Assembly (NCBI RefSeq): GCF_002028545.1
Contig: NZ_MWPQ01000049.1
Span: forward strand, 186,001-250,000
Reading direction: 5' to 3'
Source of the DNA: Nitrobacter vulgaris
GTDB lineage: Bacteria; Pseudomonadota; Alphaproteobacteria; Rhizobiales; Xanthobacteraceae
DNA length: 64,000 nucleotides
Shown here in pieces: positions 1-9,028 of the stretch. Numbering within the stretch: position 1 is the stretch's first letter; the number at the start of each line of letters is the position of its first letter. Made by a program: the position numbers and the translations under genes. The notes beneath the pieces were generated by a model, which was not told the DNA's origin, did not search any database, and was given only the letters and a program-made list of their open reading frames with translations.

Positions 1-243
1 GCCGCGGCTGAGCACCACCGGCGTTTCACCGAGCGAGCGGAGAATGCCAGCCAGCGCCATCACGGTCGGCGTCTTGCCCGCGCCGCCGACATGATAGTTT
101 CCGACACAGATCACCGGCACCCCCGCGCGCAGACCCGTCCGTGTCAGCCGCCCCGCGGCGATCGCGCCGTAAAGCGCGCCAACAGGCATGAGCAACCGCG
201 AAAGCAATGATGATTGCCTGTGCCAAAAGGCCGGCTCACGCAT
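1..243 (-). CDS. lpxK: Tetraacyldisaccharide 4'-kinase LpxK, N-terminal part (cut by window edge)
   Basis: Phosphorylates the 4' position of the lipid A disaccharide precursor at the inner membrane. Only the first 81 codons lie in the window; the family is usually about 330-340 residues. The start MREPAFWHR is followed by a hydrophobic stretch and then the LpxK P-loop [15 protein letters not shown] at about residues 47-61. The ATG overlaps the end of waaA by 8 bases, so the two are translationally coupled, and the Kdo-transferase neighbour fits a lipid A/Kdo operon. Identity is confident; the remainder of the gene cannot be judged. Confidence 0.93.
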   Translation of the reverse strand, partial: MREPAFWHRQSSLLSRLLMPVGALYGAIAAGRLTRTGLRAGVPVICVGNYHVGGAGKTPTVMALAGILRSLGETPVVLSRG

Positions 244-1561
244 CGGCCGCCCGTCGTTCAAATTGCAACTGCAGAAGATATGGCTCGAGCGCGGTCAGCG
301 TGCGATCCAGCGCCCCGCCGAGCCTTTCCACCACCTGAGTCGCGGCCGCCGCCGCGGCATCGCGGGCCGCGGAATCGTTGAGAAGGTAGCCAAACTGCTT
401 CGTCAGCGCATCGCCGTCGTCAACCCGCCATGCGCCACCCGCGCGGTCGAGCGCGTAATAAACATCTGGGAAGTTGAAGACGTGCGGCCCATGCACAATG
501 GATGCATTGAGCTTGACTGCCTCAATCGGATTCTGCCCGCCATGCGGCACCAGCGACCCCCCCATGAAAACGATTGGCGCCAGCCGGTAGAACAATCCCA
601 GTTCGCCGATGGTATCGGCGATATAGATGTCCGTTCTCGCCGTCGGCAATTGTTCCAGCGAGCGCCGCGTCCCTTGCGCGCCGGACGCCACCACCATCCG
701 GGCGATGGCCTCGCCCCGATCCGGGTGGCGTGGAACGATCACCGTCAGCAGCGATGGAAAATGATTGGCCAACGTTCGATGCGCGGTGAGCAGCATCTCT
801 TCCTCGCCCGGATGGGTCGAGGCCGCCACCACCACCGGACGGCCGCGGGTGACGAACAGCAGTCGTTCCAGCTTGGCGTCGTCGGCCGGAGGCGCCTGTA
901 CGTCGAGCTTGAGATTGCCGGTGATGACGACGTTGCGCGCCCCGAGTGTTGTGAAACGCTCCGCGTCGATTTCGGACTGGACCAAGCAGATATCGAACCG
1001 GCTCAACAGCGCAGCGATTGTTCGGGACGCCCGCCGCCAGCGCGGGAACGAGCGGCGCGACATCCGCCCGTTGATCAGCACAATCGGTATATGGCGCCTA
1101 GCACCAGCCAGAATCAGATTGGGCCACAAGTCTGATTCGATAAAGAGCGCAAGGCCGGGTTGCCAATGATCGAGAAAACGCTCCACGAAGCGGGGCGAGT
1201 CGTAGGGGATATACTGGTGAATGATATCCGGCGGGAACCGCTTCGCGGCGACGGCCGCCGACGTGACCGTGCCCGACGTGACCAAAATGCCCATTCCGAG
1301 CGCGCGCAGCCGCTCAATCAACGCCGCTGCCGCCAGCACTTCGCCAACGCTGGCCCCGTGGATCCAGACCAGCGGGCCTCCGGGGCGGGGCTGTCGGGCG
1401 ATGCCACGACGCTCATTGATGCGCGCCGGGTCTTCCTTGCCCTGTTTCAAACGCCGCTTCAGAAGAATGGGCGTCAGCGGCCCGGCAGCGGCGGACAGTC
1501 TGCGATAGAAGCGCAGCGTCGCCGGCAGGCTGGTACCCGCTTTCCGAAGTTCGTGAGACAT
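236..1561 (-). CDS. waaA: 3-deoxy-D-manno-octulosonic acid (Kdo) transferase WaaA
   Basis: Transfers Kdo from CMP-Kdo to lipid IVA, starting LPS core assembly on the cytoplasmic face of the inner membrane. The 441-residue product has the family length. The motif WIHGASVGE is at about residues 66-74, and the C-terminal [15 protein letters not shown] is the GT-B sugar-nucleotide site. The ATG at 1561 is preceded by AAGGGGG at good spacing, which is why it is preferred to the GTG three bases upstream. It is followed directly by lpxK and preceded by a DUF374 acyltransferase across a repeat-rich spacer. Confidence 0.95.
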   Translation of the reverse strand: MSHELRKAGTSLPATLRFYRRLSAAAGPLTPILLKRRLKQGKEDPARINERRGIARQPRPGGPLVWIHGASVGEVLAAAALIERLRALGMGILVTSGTVTSAAVAAKRFPPDIIHQYIPYDSPRFVERFLDHWQPGLALFIESDLWPNLILAGARRHIPIVLINGRMSRRSFPRWRRASRTIAALLSRFDICLVQSEIDAERFTTLGARNVVITGNLKLDVQAPPADDAKLERLLFVTRGRPVVVAASTHPGEEEMLLTAHRTLANHFPSLLTVIVPRHPDRGEAIARMVVASGAQGTRRSLEQLPTARTDIYIADTIGELGLFYRLAPIVFMGGSLVPHGGQNPIEAVKLNASIVHGPHVFNFPDVYYALDRAGGAWRVDDGDALTKQFGYLLNDSAARDAAAAAATQVVERLGGALDRTLTALEPYLLQLQFERRAADA

Positions 1562-1620
1562 CACAACACCCCCTTAACGAACCTCGGAAAGCAAAGGGTA
1601 CCAGCAACTTTATGATTCTA

Positions 1621-1794
1621 GTACCGCTTTCGATTTGAAATTCCCGAAGATGACCCCGCTGCAAGGGGTGCAGGAATTTCAAATCGGCGGTACTAGATTC
1701 TGATTCAACTGTGTTGAACCAGAATCTAACCCTACCCCTTTGATTGAGCATGATCTCATCCGAAAACCGGATTCCACTTTTCGGGATCATGCTC
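1621..1794. repeat. Composite intergenic element made of three adjacent inverted repeats
   Basis: Three palindromes lie side by side between waaA and the DUF374 gene. At 1621-1693 the arms GTACCGC...GATTTGAAATTCC pair across a loop with a 3-base bulge. At 1695-1727 AGATTCTGATTCAAC pairs with GTTGAACCAGAATCT. At 1746-1794 GAGCATGATC pairs with GATCATGCTC around the shared core CCGAAAACCGGATTCCAC. The third unit recurs in the opposite orientation at 45419-45467, next to a similar GATTCAAC/GTTGAA arm, and in degenerate form near 23439. The last unit touches the stop codon of the upstream gene. Confidence 0.85.
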
Positions 1795-2528
1795 TAGGCA
1801 TGACCCGCCTCGTATTCGGGACCAGCCTCGAGTTCGGGCCGGCCGACTTTCGTGTAAGCGCGTCGCGTCGCATCGTTCAATGTCGCCTCCAGCCGCACCC
1901 TCAGCATCTCCATCATCTGCGCATCGGCGTCGGCAGGAACCGCAATCGGCTCCCCGCCAACCAAGGCGCCGCGTCCGAACGGCAGGTTAATCGTCGTGCG
2001 ATCCCAGTTATTCAGGCGGATGAAGCGGCTCGTCGCCATTGCAAATGGCATGATGGTCCGCCCCGATTCACGCGCCAGCATGATAATGCCCAGACCGGCG
2101 ATCCGCGAGCGCTTCGGCACATCGGCGGTCAGGGCCATGTTGTAGCCCTCCTCCAGTGCACGGACCATTTCCTTGAAGGCGCCGACGCCACCCTTGCGAT
2201 TGAATGCGGAGCCGTGGTCGCCGGAGCCGCGAATGGTCTCAATCCCCAGCTTCTCCGCGGCGAGCGCGTTAAACTCGCCGTCGCGGTGACGCGAAATCAG
2301 AACTTTGCCGCGATGCTCCGCCCGCTTGATGAACGGCGTCATAAAATGCTGTCCATGCCAGAACGCGAGGATCACCGGCATCTGCGGCTCGACTATGTCG
2401 TAAACATCCTCGGGATCATAGCTGAACCTGTTGGTTCGCCAAACCAGCCATAAAAAGCCCGCGGCCAGAAGGCCTGCGAACTGCTGAAACCCGCGGGAGC
2501 GCAGCAAATTGCGAAGCAGTTTTCTCAA
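1794..2528 (-). CDS. Lysophospholipid acyltransferase family protein (DUF374)
   Basis: A 244-residue predicted acyltransferase with an N-terminal hydrophobic anchor (about residues 17-30) and the motif AFWHGQH (55-61), matching the H-containing acyltransferase site of DUF374 proteins. Members sit beside Kdo/lipid A genes in many alphaproteobacteria and are presumed to acylate a lipid; the substrate is not shown by the sequence. Translation appears to start at TTG, which overlaps the TGA of the upstream DUF4170 gene (TTGA), implying coupling. The stop codon abuts a dispersed repeat. Confidence 0.85.
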   Translation of the reverse strand: MRKLLRNLLRSRGFQQFAGLLAAGFLWLVWRTNRFSYDPEDVYDIVEPQMPVILAFWHGQHFMTPFIKRAEHRGKVLISRHRDGEFNALAAEKLGIETIRGSGDHGSAFNRKGGVGAFKEMVRALEEGYNMALTADVPKRSRIAGLGIIMLARESGRTIMPFAMATSRFIRLNNWDRTTINLPFGRGALVGGEPIAVPADADAQMMEMLRVRLEATLNDATRRAYTKVGRPELEAGPEYEAGHA

Positions 2529-2776
2529 TGGGCGGGCTTCGTATCTTGACCAGGATCGAGCAGCCGATGGAGGTGCACGATGAAATACCGCATGTGGGCG
2601 TTATCAACCGTCTGCTGCGCCTTCGCCTTCCAGACGGCATGGGCCGATGCGTAGTTCGGATAAAGGCCGACGATCTCGACCTCGTCGAGGTCCTTGAAGG
2701 TCGTATGCGCGAGATCGGTCAGTTCGCCTCCGATCACGAGATGGAGCAACTGCTGGGGCGGACTGTCTGGCTGCAT
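2525..2776 (-). CDS. DUF4170 domain-containing protein
   Basis: A small protein of 83 residues starting MQPDSPPQQLLHLVIGGEL. The conserved block FKDLDEVEIVGLYPNYA followed by AKAQQTVDNAHMRYFIVHL is typical of DUF4170, a family found almost only in alphaproteobacteria and of unknown function. A longer reading starting at 2863 is possible, but its extra residues do not look like this family; the ATG at 2776 gives the usual length. It lies between the CysQ-like gene and the DUF374 acyltransferase and overlaps the latter by four bases. Confidence 0.85.
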   Translation of the reverse strand: MQPDSPPQQLLHLVIGGELTDLAHTTFKDLDEVEIVGLYPNYASAHAVWKAKAQQTVDNAHMRYFIVHLHRLLDPGQDTKPAH

Positions 2777-2837
2777 TGCCCGTTGTCCTACTATGTCGCC
2801 GGCCGTCAGGCAAATACCATCAAAGTCAGCAGCCAAC

Positions 2838-3668
2838 CTATGCCAGCGGACGATCCCGAACATGCGCGAGAATGCGCGCGTGGCGAGAATGGCCAGCCGC
2901 GACCAACACGCCGTGCGTCACCTCGGCACGATTATAGAGGATCGGCTCGCCCCCGAGCGAGGTCATTTTACCATTCGCCTCATTCACGATCAAATCGGCC
3001 GCGGCGAGATCCCAATCGTGGCTCTGGCCGCCGGCAAACGCCGCGTCGATTCTGCCGTTCGCCACGCGGCATAGTCGTAACGCCAGCGAACTGACCCTCG
3101 GACAAAGGGCGGCATCGTTCGGCCGCAGGTCCAGTTTTTCCAGAAGCGGCTTCGGCCCTGCGATTCTTGAAAAATCCAGATCGTCGCCGTGGGTCGCCCC
3201 GACCGGAAGACCGTTGCAGGTCGTGCCCTGCCCGCGCTCAGCAAGAAAAAACTCGTCCGTAGCCGGCGCGAACACAGCCGCGAGCAGCGGCGAGACATTC
3301 TCCACCAGAGCGACGCTGACGCACCATTCGTCATGGCCGGCGAGATAGCCGCGCGTGCCGTCGATCGGATCGACGATCCACACCCTCCTCTTGCCGAGCC
3401 GCAAGAGATCGTCGGCGCTTTCCTCGGACAACCAGCCGTAATCCGGAAGCGCGCGCAGCTTGCTGGCAATAAGATCATTAACGGCGATGTCCGCTTCCGA
3501 AACCGGGGACGACACTCCCTTGGTCCAGGTTCGCAGCTGGGTGCGGCGCATCGCAAGCGCCAGCAATCCCGCCTCGCGCACCGTTTCGATCAGTAAGGCG
3601 CGGTCCCGCGCTAAAATGTCGGCGCGGCCGTCGGCGCTAGTGGAGTGGATTTGACACTCGCTACTCAC
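2838..3668 (-). CDS. cysQ: CysQ-like 3'(2'),5'-bisphosphate nucleotidase / inositol monophosphatase family
   Basis: A 276-residue Li+-sensitive, Mg2+-dependent phosphatase fold protein. The metal-binding motifs are visible: LSEESADD (first acidic site), WIVDPIDGTRGYL (about 98-110) and HDWDLAAADLIV (about 218-229). CysQ removes the 3'-phosphate of PAP/PAPS in sulfate assimilation; inositol phosphatase specificity cannot be excluded from motifs alone. The start is a GTG at 3668 without a convincing ribosome binding site, so the first residues are uncertain. It is co-oriented with the envelope cluster. Confidence 0.82.
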   Translation of the reverse strand: MSSECQIHSTSADGRADILARDRALLIETVREAGLLALAMRRTQLRTWTKGVSSPVSEADIAVNDLIASKLRALPDYGWLSEESADDLLRLGKRRVWIVDPIDGTRGYLAGHDEWCVSVALVENVSPLLAAVFAPATDEFFLAERGQGTTCNGLPVGATHGDDLDFSRIAGPKPLLEKLDLRPNDAALCPRVSSLALRLCRVANGRIDAAFAGGQSHDWDLAAADLIVNEANGKMTSLGGEPILYNRAEVTHGVLVAAGHSRHARILAHVRDRPLA

Positions 3669-3748
3669 CTGAACCGCAATCTCCCGATACGAATGTCAAA
3701 TTCAGAACCCTGCTCGAACCTTATAATTTCTAGCGGTTCTCTGACTCC

Positions 3749-3789
3749 AACATTCGCAAGAACGCTCACTGAAACGCGATGCGAATGTT
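3749..3789. repeat. Intergenic inverted repeat
   Basis: AACATTCGCA (3749-3758) and TGCGAATGTT (3780-3789) form a perfect 10-bp stem with a 21-base loop between the PmbA/TldE gene and the CysQ-like gene. It could fold in the read-through transcript. No T-run follows, so a terminator call is weak. A similar CGAAGTTCGC/GCGAACTTCG palindrome occurs at 49551-49584. Confidence 0.7.
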
Positions 3790-3803
3790 TAGAATCGGAC
3801 CCC

Positions 3804-5243
3804 TTAGAGCCCACCAACAGTCAACCCTTCGATGCGGACGGTCGGTGCGTTGGTGCCGTAGCGAAACGCGAGATCGTTGGCAGGTGTCAGCGATTTGAAC
3901 ATCTCGATCAGATGCCCGGCAATGGTGATCTCACTGACTGGATAGGTGATCTCGCCGTTCTCGATCCAGAATCCGGAAGCGCCGCGACTATAGTCGCCGG
4001 TCACGCCGTTGACGCCGGAGCCGATCAGGTCGGTAACGTAGAAACCCTGTTCGACGTCCGCGATCAATTCGCGCGGCGTCAGTTCTCCCGCCTCAAGATG
4101 CAGGTTATACGATCCCGGCGATGGCGACGATGAAACGCCACGGTGGGCGTGACCGGTCGTGGTTAGTCCAAGCTCCCGCGCGGTCGCTGAATCCAATAGC
4201 CATGACGTCAAAACGCCGTCGTCGATCACCGCGAGCTTCTTGGTCGCGACCCCTTCGGCGTCGAAGGATTGCGAGCGCAAACCACGCATCCGCAATGGAT
4301 CGTCGACGATCCGGATTCCTTTCGCGAACAACTGCTGGCCAAGCCGATCTTTCAGGAAACTGGTCTTGCGCGCGATCGCCGCACCATTGGCAGCGCTCAC
4401 GACATGGCCGACCAGCGAGCCCGCGACGCGAGGATCGAACACCACCGGCACCTTGCAGGTCGCAACCTTGCGCGGATTGGCGCGCGCTACCGCGCGTTCG
4501 CCCGCGCTGCGGCCGATGCTGGCCGGAGACATGAGATCAGATCCATGAAGTGCGGAACTGAAATCGTAATCGCGTTCCATGCCGGTGCCGTCGCCGACGA
4601 TCGCCATCATCGAGATGCCCTGGCTCGAACGCAGATAGCTTCCGTGGAAACCGGTGCTCGTCACCAATACCATGCCGCTGATGCCGGTGGACGCCGACGC
4701 GCCGCCGGATTTGGTCACGCCCTTGACCGCAAGACCTGCCGCCTCAGCTTCGACCGCTCGGCGTTCGAGTTCCGCCGTCGACGGCATCACACGATCGAGC
4801 AGATCGAGATCGGGGAAATTTTGTGCCAGCAATGACGGGTCGGCGAGTCCGACATAGCGATCCTCGGGCGCGACGCGCGCCATCGCGACAGCGCGTTCGG
4901 CGAGCTTCGCAACATTATCGCCGCCGACATCGTTGGTCGAGACGGTGGCCTGCCGCCTGCCAACCAGCACACGCAGTCCAACGTCATCACCCTCCGACCG
5001 CTCCGATTCCTCGACGCGGCCGTCGCGAACCTCGACACCTTGTGAGACGCCCCGCACGGCAACCGCATCCGCATCATCAGCGCCTGCGCGCTTCGCCGCC
5101 TCGACCAGTCGCCCGGCGAGTTCACTGAGGGCGGATTGATCGAACAGCTCGGATACGACGGATTCCGTCGATGAATTTGGTGAAGATATCACGAATAAAA
5201 TCCCGGGTCTTCGACAAGACCGGCGCGCAAGCGGGTCCGTCAT
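3804..5243 (-). CDS. pmbA: PmbA/TldE-family protein (TldD/PmbA metalloprotease partner)
   Basis: A protein of up to 479 residues resembling PmbA/TldE, which with TldD makes a heterodimeric protease involved in peptide antibiotic maturation and antitoxin turnover. Family features are the N-terminal RLVEAAKRAGADDADAVAV, EVRDGRVEESERSE and the C-terminal RGASGFWIENGEITYPVSE. No HExxH is present, as expected for the E subunit. The first 17 residues look unlike the family; a GTG at 5192 (reading VISSPNSSTES) is a plausible alternative start. It heads the minus-strand cluster. Confidence 0.88.
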   Translation of the reverse strand: MTDPLARRSCRRPGILFVISSPNSSTESVVSELFDQSALSELAGRLVEAAKRAGADDADAVAVRGVSQGVEVRDGRVEESERSEGDDVGLRVLVGRRQATVSTNDVGGDNVAKLAERAVAMARVAPEDRYVGLADPSLLAQNFPDLDLLDRVMPSTAELERRAVEAEAAGLAVKGVTKSGGASASTGISGMVLVTSTGFHGSYLRSSQGISMMAIVGDGTGMERDYDFSSALHGSDLMSPASIGRSAGERAVARANPRKVATCKVPVVFDPRVAGSLVGHVVSAANGAAIARKTSFLKDRLGQQLFAKGIRIVDDPLRMRGLRSQSFDAEGVATKKLAVIDDGVLTSWLLDSATARELGLTTTGHAHRGVSSSPSPGSYNLHLEAGELTPRELIADVEQGFYVTDLIGSGVNGVTGDYSRGASGFWIENGEITYPVSEITIAGHLIEMFKSLTPANDLAFRYGTNAPTVRIEGLTVGGL

Positions 5244-5476
5244 GAGATGTGCTTATTCTACGCGGACTTCAAGCATTCAATGAAGCGGGTATTAAAGATT
5301 ATCCGCGCCCCGGCAAGAACCCGTCAAGCATGTCGGCCAACGGTCTGTCAATCATGCGCGCGAATGGTAGGCGGGCTATTTTCGATTAACCAGCCTTTTT
5401 AAGCAAATCCGGACCGCGCTCTGGCAAGCTCTCGCCCATCGACCGGAAACATAATTCCGGCGGGGAGAGTGAAGCC

Positions 5477-5998
5477 GTGAGGCGTCAAACAGCAACAGGC
5501 GGGATCAATCCCGCTGGGTCGAGCCGTAGCCTGCGGCTCGACCCTCTTTCACTGCCTGTCAGTTTCGCCGCGCGCGACAGCCGAGCCGACGGCGGCATCC
5601 GGCAGATCGAACTTCATCGCGAGTGCGTGACGCTGCACCGCGCGGTGCGCGGCATGAAAATGACAATCAGCGTACGCGTCAGCGAATTCATCGGCGTCAC
5701 CGTGCGCGAGACTGCCGACGGTCGAGCGCTCGTGCTGCTTCACCGCGATCCGTCGCTTGTCATTCCCCTTCTTGTGACCGAGGACGCCGATGAACGTGCC
5801 GTAGCGTGGCAAGCCTGGAGCGAGATCCTCGCGCTTCCTCAGCTTGCCGACGACAGGCGCGATCCTGCGCCACGTCGGCGACGGAGCAATACCATCAGCG
5901 GGCGACGCCCGACCTTCCTGATGCGGCGGCGCGGCGGTGATCTGCTCAACCCCGCAGCAATCTATCGGGGCGAACGCGAGATCATCGCGCGACACTAA
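5477..5998 (+). CDS. DUF6101 family protein
   Basis: A 173-residue protein starting with GTG. It contains SRSLRLDPLSLPVSF, RADGGIRQIELHRE, a central MKMTISVRVSEFIGV and a block that includes LVLLHRDPSLVIPL, the pattern of DUF6101 proteins of Bradyrhizobium and relatives. It has no signal peptide or membrane segment and its function is unknown. A reading frame of similar extent exists on the opposite strand, but family similarity and the divergent promoter position relative to pmbA favour the plus strand. The C-terminus is arginine-rich. Confidence 0.75.
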   Translation: MRRQTATGGINPAGSSRSLRLDPLSLPVSFAARDSRADGGIRQIELHRECVTLHRAVRGMKMTISVRVSEFIGVTVRETADGRALVLLHRDPSLVIPLLVTEDADERAVAWQAWSEILALPQLADDRRDPAPRRRRSNTISGRRPTFLMRRRGGDLLNPAAIYRGEREIIARH

Positions 5999-6078
5999 AC
6001 GTTCGAGAAAGCATCCTCGGCTGTTCGTTCTATTCGTTCACTGCAGGGCGTTAGAACCGCTTCGGGATCATGTCCCGG

Positions 6079-7002
6079 CTATAGCCACGCGCTGGCCAGC
6101 AACCCTGCAAACAACAACAGTCCTGCATCGCGGTTGGACTTGAAAATCCACAGGCAGAGCCGGGAGTCGCCGATCTCGATCCGGGCGATCTGCCAGGCGA
6201 GATGCGCGGCAAAGGCCGTAAGGCCGATCCATGCCGGCCACCGCGCGCCCCCGAGATGCACGGCAACGCCGATCAGGACGACGGCCAGCCCGTAGAAGAT
6301 CGCCAGCGCTAAGCGCGTGCGCTCACCAAACAGCAGTGCGGTGGACTTGATACCTATGAACGCGTCGTCGTCTGCGTCCTGATGTGCATAGATCGTGTCA
6401 TAGCCGATCACCCATGCGACCGTCCCCGCATACAGCGCCAGCGCGGCCGCATCGATGCGGCCCAGCACAACTGCGAATCCCATCAGTGCGCCCCAGGAGA
6501 ACGCGAGGCCGAGTACGACCTGCGGCCAATAGGTAATGCGCTTCATGAAAGGATAGGCCGCAACAATGAGGAGCGAGGCAATTCCCGTTGCAATGGCAAA
6601 GTGGTTGAACTGCAGCAGCACCACCAGCCCGACCAGCGCCTGCACAACGAGAAACACGAGCGCCTGTGTCACCGTAACCTGTCCCGCCGGAATAGGGCGC
6701 GACTGCGTACGCTCCACGCGCGCATCGAGATCGCGGTCAGTAATATCGTTCCAGGTGCAGCCAGCGCCGCGCATCGCAAACGCGCCGATGAGAAACAGCG
6801 CGATCGTGAGAGGAAGCTGGCTCACATCACGGGCGAGGTGCGAAGCCAGCGCCGTCGACCATAGGCACGGTATCAACAGCAGCCACGACCCGATCGGACG
6901 GTCCAGCCGCGACAGCCTGAGATAGGGGCGCGCCCACAGCGGCGCGCGGCTATCGACCCAATTGCCGACCGAGTCCGCGACGCGCGCAGCCGCATCGCTC
7001 AT
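6079..7002 (-). CDS. ubiA: 4-hydroxybenzoate polyprenyltransferase UbiA
   Basis: Attaches the polyprenyl chain to 4-hydroxybenzoate in ubiquinone synthesis at the inner membrane. The 307-residue protein has multiple hydrophobic helices and both Asp-rich prenyl-diphosphate/Mg2+ motifs: NDITDRDLDARVERT (about residues 84-98) and GYDTIYAHQDADDD (about 197-210). The ATG at 7002 is preferred over a TTG three bases upstream. The ubiA stop lies about 80 bases from the 3' end of the DUF6101 gene, so the two converge. Confidence 0.95.
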   Translation of the reverse strand: MSDAAARVADSVGNWVDSRAPLWARPYLRLSRLDRPIGSWLLLIPCLWSTALASHLARDVSQLPLTIALFLIGAFAMRGAGCTWNDITDRDLDARVERTQSRPIPAGQVTVTQALVFLVVQALVGLVVLLQFNHFAIATGIASLLIVAAYPFMKRITYWPQVVLGLAFSWGALMGFAVVLGRIDAAALALYAGTVAWVIGYDTIYAHQDADDDAFIGIKSTALLFGERTRLALAIFYGLAVVLIGVAVHLGGARWPAWIGLTAFAAHLAWQIARIEIGDSRLCLWIFKSNRDAGLLLFAGLLASAWL

Positions 7003-7012
7003 CAAAATCCCG

Positions 7013-7729
7013 TCATCGTGTGAGAGCGTTGCCGCTCAAGGTATCGAACGTGCTGCCGCCCTTCTTCGGCGTGGTTGCCTCAGGCAATCCGCCGGATGCC
7101 GACCCCAGAGCCTCGCTGAGGCTCGGGCCGGCCGGGCCGCGCATCTGCGCCTGCTTCGCCACGTCGCAAACCTTCTGCTCCATCGTCTCGGTCGCCTTGT
7201 GGTTGTTGCGCATCTGCGTCCCGACATTATCGGGAATTCCACATCTCCGGGAATTCGTATCGATGAATTTGATCATCTTGGCTTCCGCCTGCGAATACTG
7301 CCCGATCAATTTGCAGGCTTCGTCGGGCGGCGCCTTACGGGCGCTGGCGGTCTGGATCAACTTGCCCCGTTTCTCAGCCGCCTCACGCAGCGGCATAAAT
7401 TCCTTCATGCAATCTTCGCCACCGGGCGGGCCCGCCTGCTGGCGCGCAGGCGCTCCGAAACTACCCACCGGCGCTGCGCCTCCGGACGGAAATGAAGCGG
7501 GCGCGCCTGCCGTCGCAGAGGTTCCGTTGACGGGGGGAAACGGCGAGTCCTGAGGCGCAGCAGCGTTCTGCGTGGGCGCCCCGTTAACCGGCGGAAACGC
7601 CGGATCGTTGACCGTTCCGGTTGAGCTATTAGGCAATGGCGCCGGAAACGGTGTTTGACCGAGCGCGCCCGTGGTGCCGATAGCGAAAACCGCGAGCGTC
7701 AGCGGAACGATCATGCGCAGAATGATCAC
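7013..7729 (-). CDS. Secreted/periplasmic protein of unknown function
   Basis: 238 residues beginning at a GTG preceded by a strong GGAGGA. A signal peptide (about 1-24, ending GALGQ) is followed by a Pro/Ala/Gly-rich linker carrying the repeated motif FPPVNG, then a more structured region (about 105-190) with a few cysteines (EDCMKEF, EACKLIGQY, RRCGIP, KVCDVAKQA) that could form disulfides. The tail is again low-complexity. I do not recognise a named domain. It is 10 bases upstream of ubiA in the same direction and could be co-transcribed with it. Confidence 0.72.
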   Translation of the reverse strand: MIILRMIVPLTLAVFAIGTTGALGQTPFPAPLPNSSTGTVNDPAFPPVNGAPTQNAAAPQDSPFPPVNGTSATAGAPASFPSGGAAPVGSFGAPARQQAGPPGGEDCMKEFMPLREAAEKRGKLIQTASARKAPPDEACKLIGQYSQAEAKMIKFIDTNSRRCGIPDNVGTQMRNNHKATETMEQKVCDVAKQAQMRGPAGPSLSEALGSASGGLPEATTPKKGGSTFDTLSGNALTR

Positions 7730-8024
7730 AGCATTCCTCCGGCAGGGTCAAACGCCCAAGCCAACCTTTACCAACAAACGACCTGCCTTGATGTCCGATT
7801 TGTACGATCGCGGCCGATTCCTAACAACCCGACGAATTGGGCGAGAGCGCGACGCTTGGTCGCGCCGCAATCAGCAACGTCCCCAATATCCCACATTTTC
7901 CATCGGAATGATGCCGCAGCCCGCATTGTTCAAGGCAAATTGTTCATCGGGTTTGATGGGAACGGAAATCGCTACGCAATTTTCCTCGCCCTGCTCTAGT
8001 AAAGTGCTCGCGCAGGATTCATTC

Positions 8025-8774
8025 ATGCCTCATACCGACTTTCGCAGTCCCCGGCTCTATGTCGATGCACCGCTTGCGGCGGGCAACAGAATCCCGCTCA
8101 ACCGCAATCAGGGTAACTATCTTGGTAACGTCCTGCGCCTTGGGACCGGGACAAACGTTCTGGTCTTCAACGGCCACGACGGCGAGTGGCGCGCAGAAAT
8201 TTCAGGCCGCAAGCGTCCGGAAAATCTTGAAATCGTCGCCGTGACGAGGAAACAGGACCACCTGCCAGACGTGCGCTACGCGTTCGCGCCGCTGAAACAT
8301 GCCCGGCTCGACTACATGGTTCAGAAAGCTGTGGAGATGGGGGTCTGCGCACTGCAGCCCCTCCTGACCCGCTTCACGCAGGTCGGGCGCGTCAACGGCG
8401 ATCGGATGCGCGCCAATGTCATCGAAGCCGCCGAGCAATGCGGCATCCTCAGCCTGGCTGCGGTGGAGGAGCCGGTGTCCCTGGATGGTTGGCTCAGCCG
8501 GCGCGCGCCCGAACGCCTGCTGGTATTCTGCGACGAGGCCGCTCTGACGGCAAATCCGGCGCAGACACTGGAGCCGATGCGCGGCGGCGCGCAAGGCATC
8601 GACGTTCTGGTCGGTCCCGAAGGCGGCTTCGCTGAAGACGAGCGGGAAAGCCTGCTCAACCAACCCCATACCCTGCGGCTGTCGCTCGGACCGCGCATCC
8701 TGCGGGCGGATACCGCCGCGGTTGCCGTCCTCGCCCTTGTCCAGACCGTGCTGGGGGACTGGCAGCCGGAATAA
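8025..8774 (+). CDS. rsmE: 16S rRNA (uracil1498-N3)-methyltransferase RsmE
   Basis: A SPOUT-class methyltransferase that makes m3U1498 in 16S rRNA. The 249-residue product starts MPHTDFRSPRLYVD. It contains the N-terminal PUA-like region with GNYLGNVLRLG, then the SPOUT knot motifs DVLVGPEGGFAEDE (about 189-202) and LSLGPRILRADTAAV (about 220-234), which bind S-adenosylmethionine. The frame is open upstream to 7671, but the family begins at this ATG. Transcription is divergent from the secreted protein gene on the minus strand. Confidence 0.95.
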   Translation: MPHTDFRSPRLYVDAPLAAGNRIPLNRNQGNYLGNVLRLGTGTNVLVFNGHDGEWRAEISGRKRPENLEIVAVTRKQDHLPDVRYAFAPLKHARLDYMVQKAVEMGVCALQPLLTRFTQVGRVNGDRMRANVIEAAEQCGILSLAAVEEPVSLDGWLSRRAPERLLVFCDEAALTANPAQTLEPMRGGAQGIDVLVGPEGGFAEDERESLLNQPHTLRLSLGPRILRADTAAVAVLALVQTVLGDWQPE

Positions 8775-8960
8775 AGGAAAGGGAGCACCGGGTCAGACTC
8801 GCGCGACAGATCATCTCAAAAGACAAAGTCAGATTGTTTCGGCCGCCGCCCGTAATGGTCGGCCTATTTCGGCTTTTCCGACTCGACAGTCCCGCCGATG
8901 GTCGGAGCAAGCCCCTGCCATGACGTATTCCTGCCTCTCTCGGCTTCCGACCATTTTTTC

Positions 8961-9002
8961 CACTTGCAAGTGAATTGCATCTGCATCTTATATGCAATTG
9001 CA
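8961..9002. promoter_or_regulatory. Cluster of palindromes before the TonB receptor gene (putative operator)
   Basis: Within 42 bases directly upstream of the receptor there are CACTTGCAAGTG (8961-8972, a perfect palindrome), AATTGCAT-N11-ATGCAATT (8973-8999) and TGCAATTGCA (8993-9002, perfect). The A/T-rich dyads lie 27-68 bases before the start codon, where a Fur-family or Zur-type repressor would act. The regulator identity is inference from the receptor type; the dyads themselves are plainly visible. Confidence 0.6.
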
Positions 9003-9028
9003 AATTAATCGCAGGAAAAAGTAAAAGT

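Noticed and set aside
2094..3094. Plus-strand open frames opposite the acyltransferase, DUF4170 and CysQ-like genes
   Set aside because: Their products are basic and repetitive, while the minus-strand genes carry conserved motifs.
5477..5998. Coding on the minus strand opposite the DUF6101 gene (5549-5995)
   Set aside because: The plus-strand product matches a family seen in Bradyrhizobium relatives, while the opposite product has no features.
7671..8024. N-terminal extension of rsmE
   Set aside because: The extra 118 residues are unlike RsmE; the family start is at 8025, and the extension overlaps the promoter and start of the divergent gene.
9001..9028. Start of the TonB receptor at 8975
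   Set aside because: Residues before 9029 would precede the signal peptide and lack a ribosome binding site.
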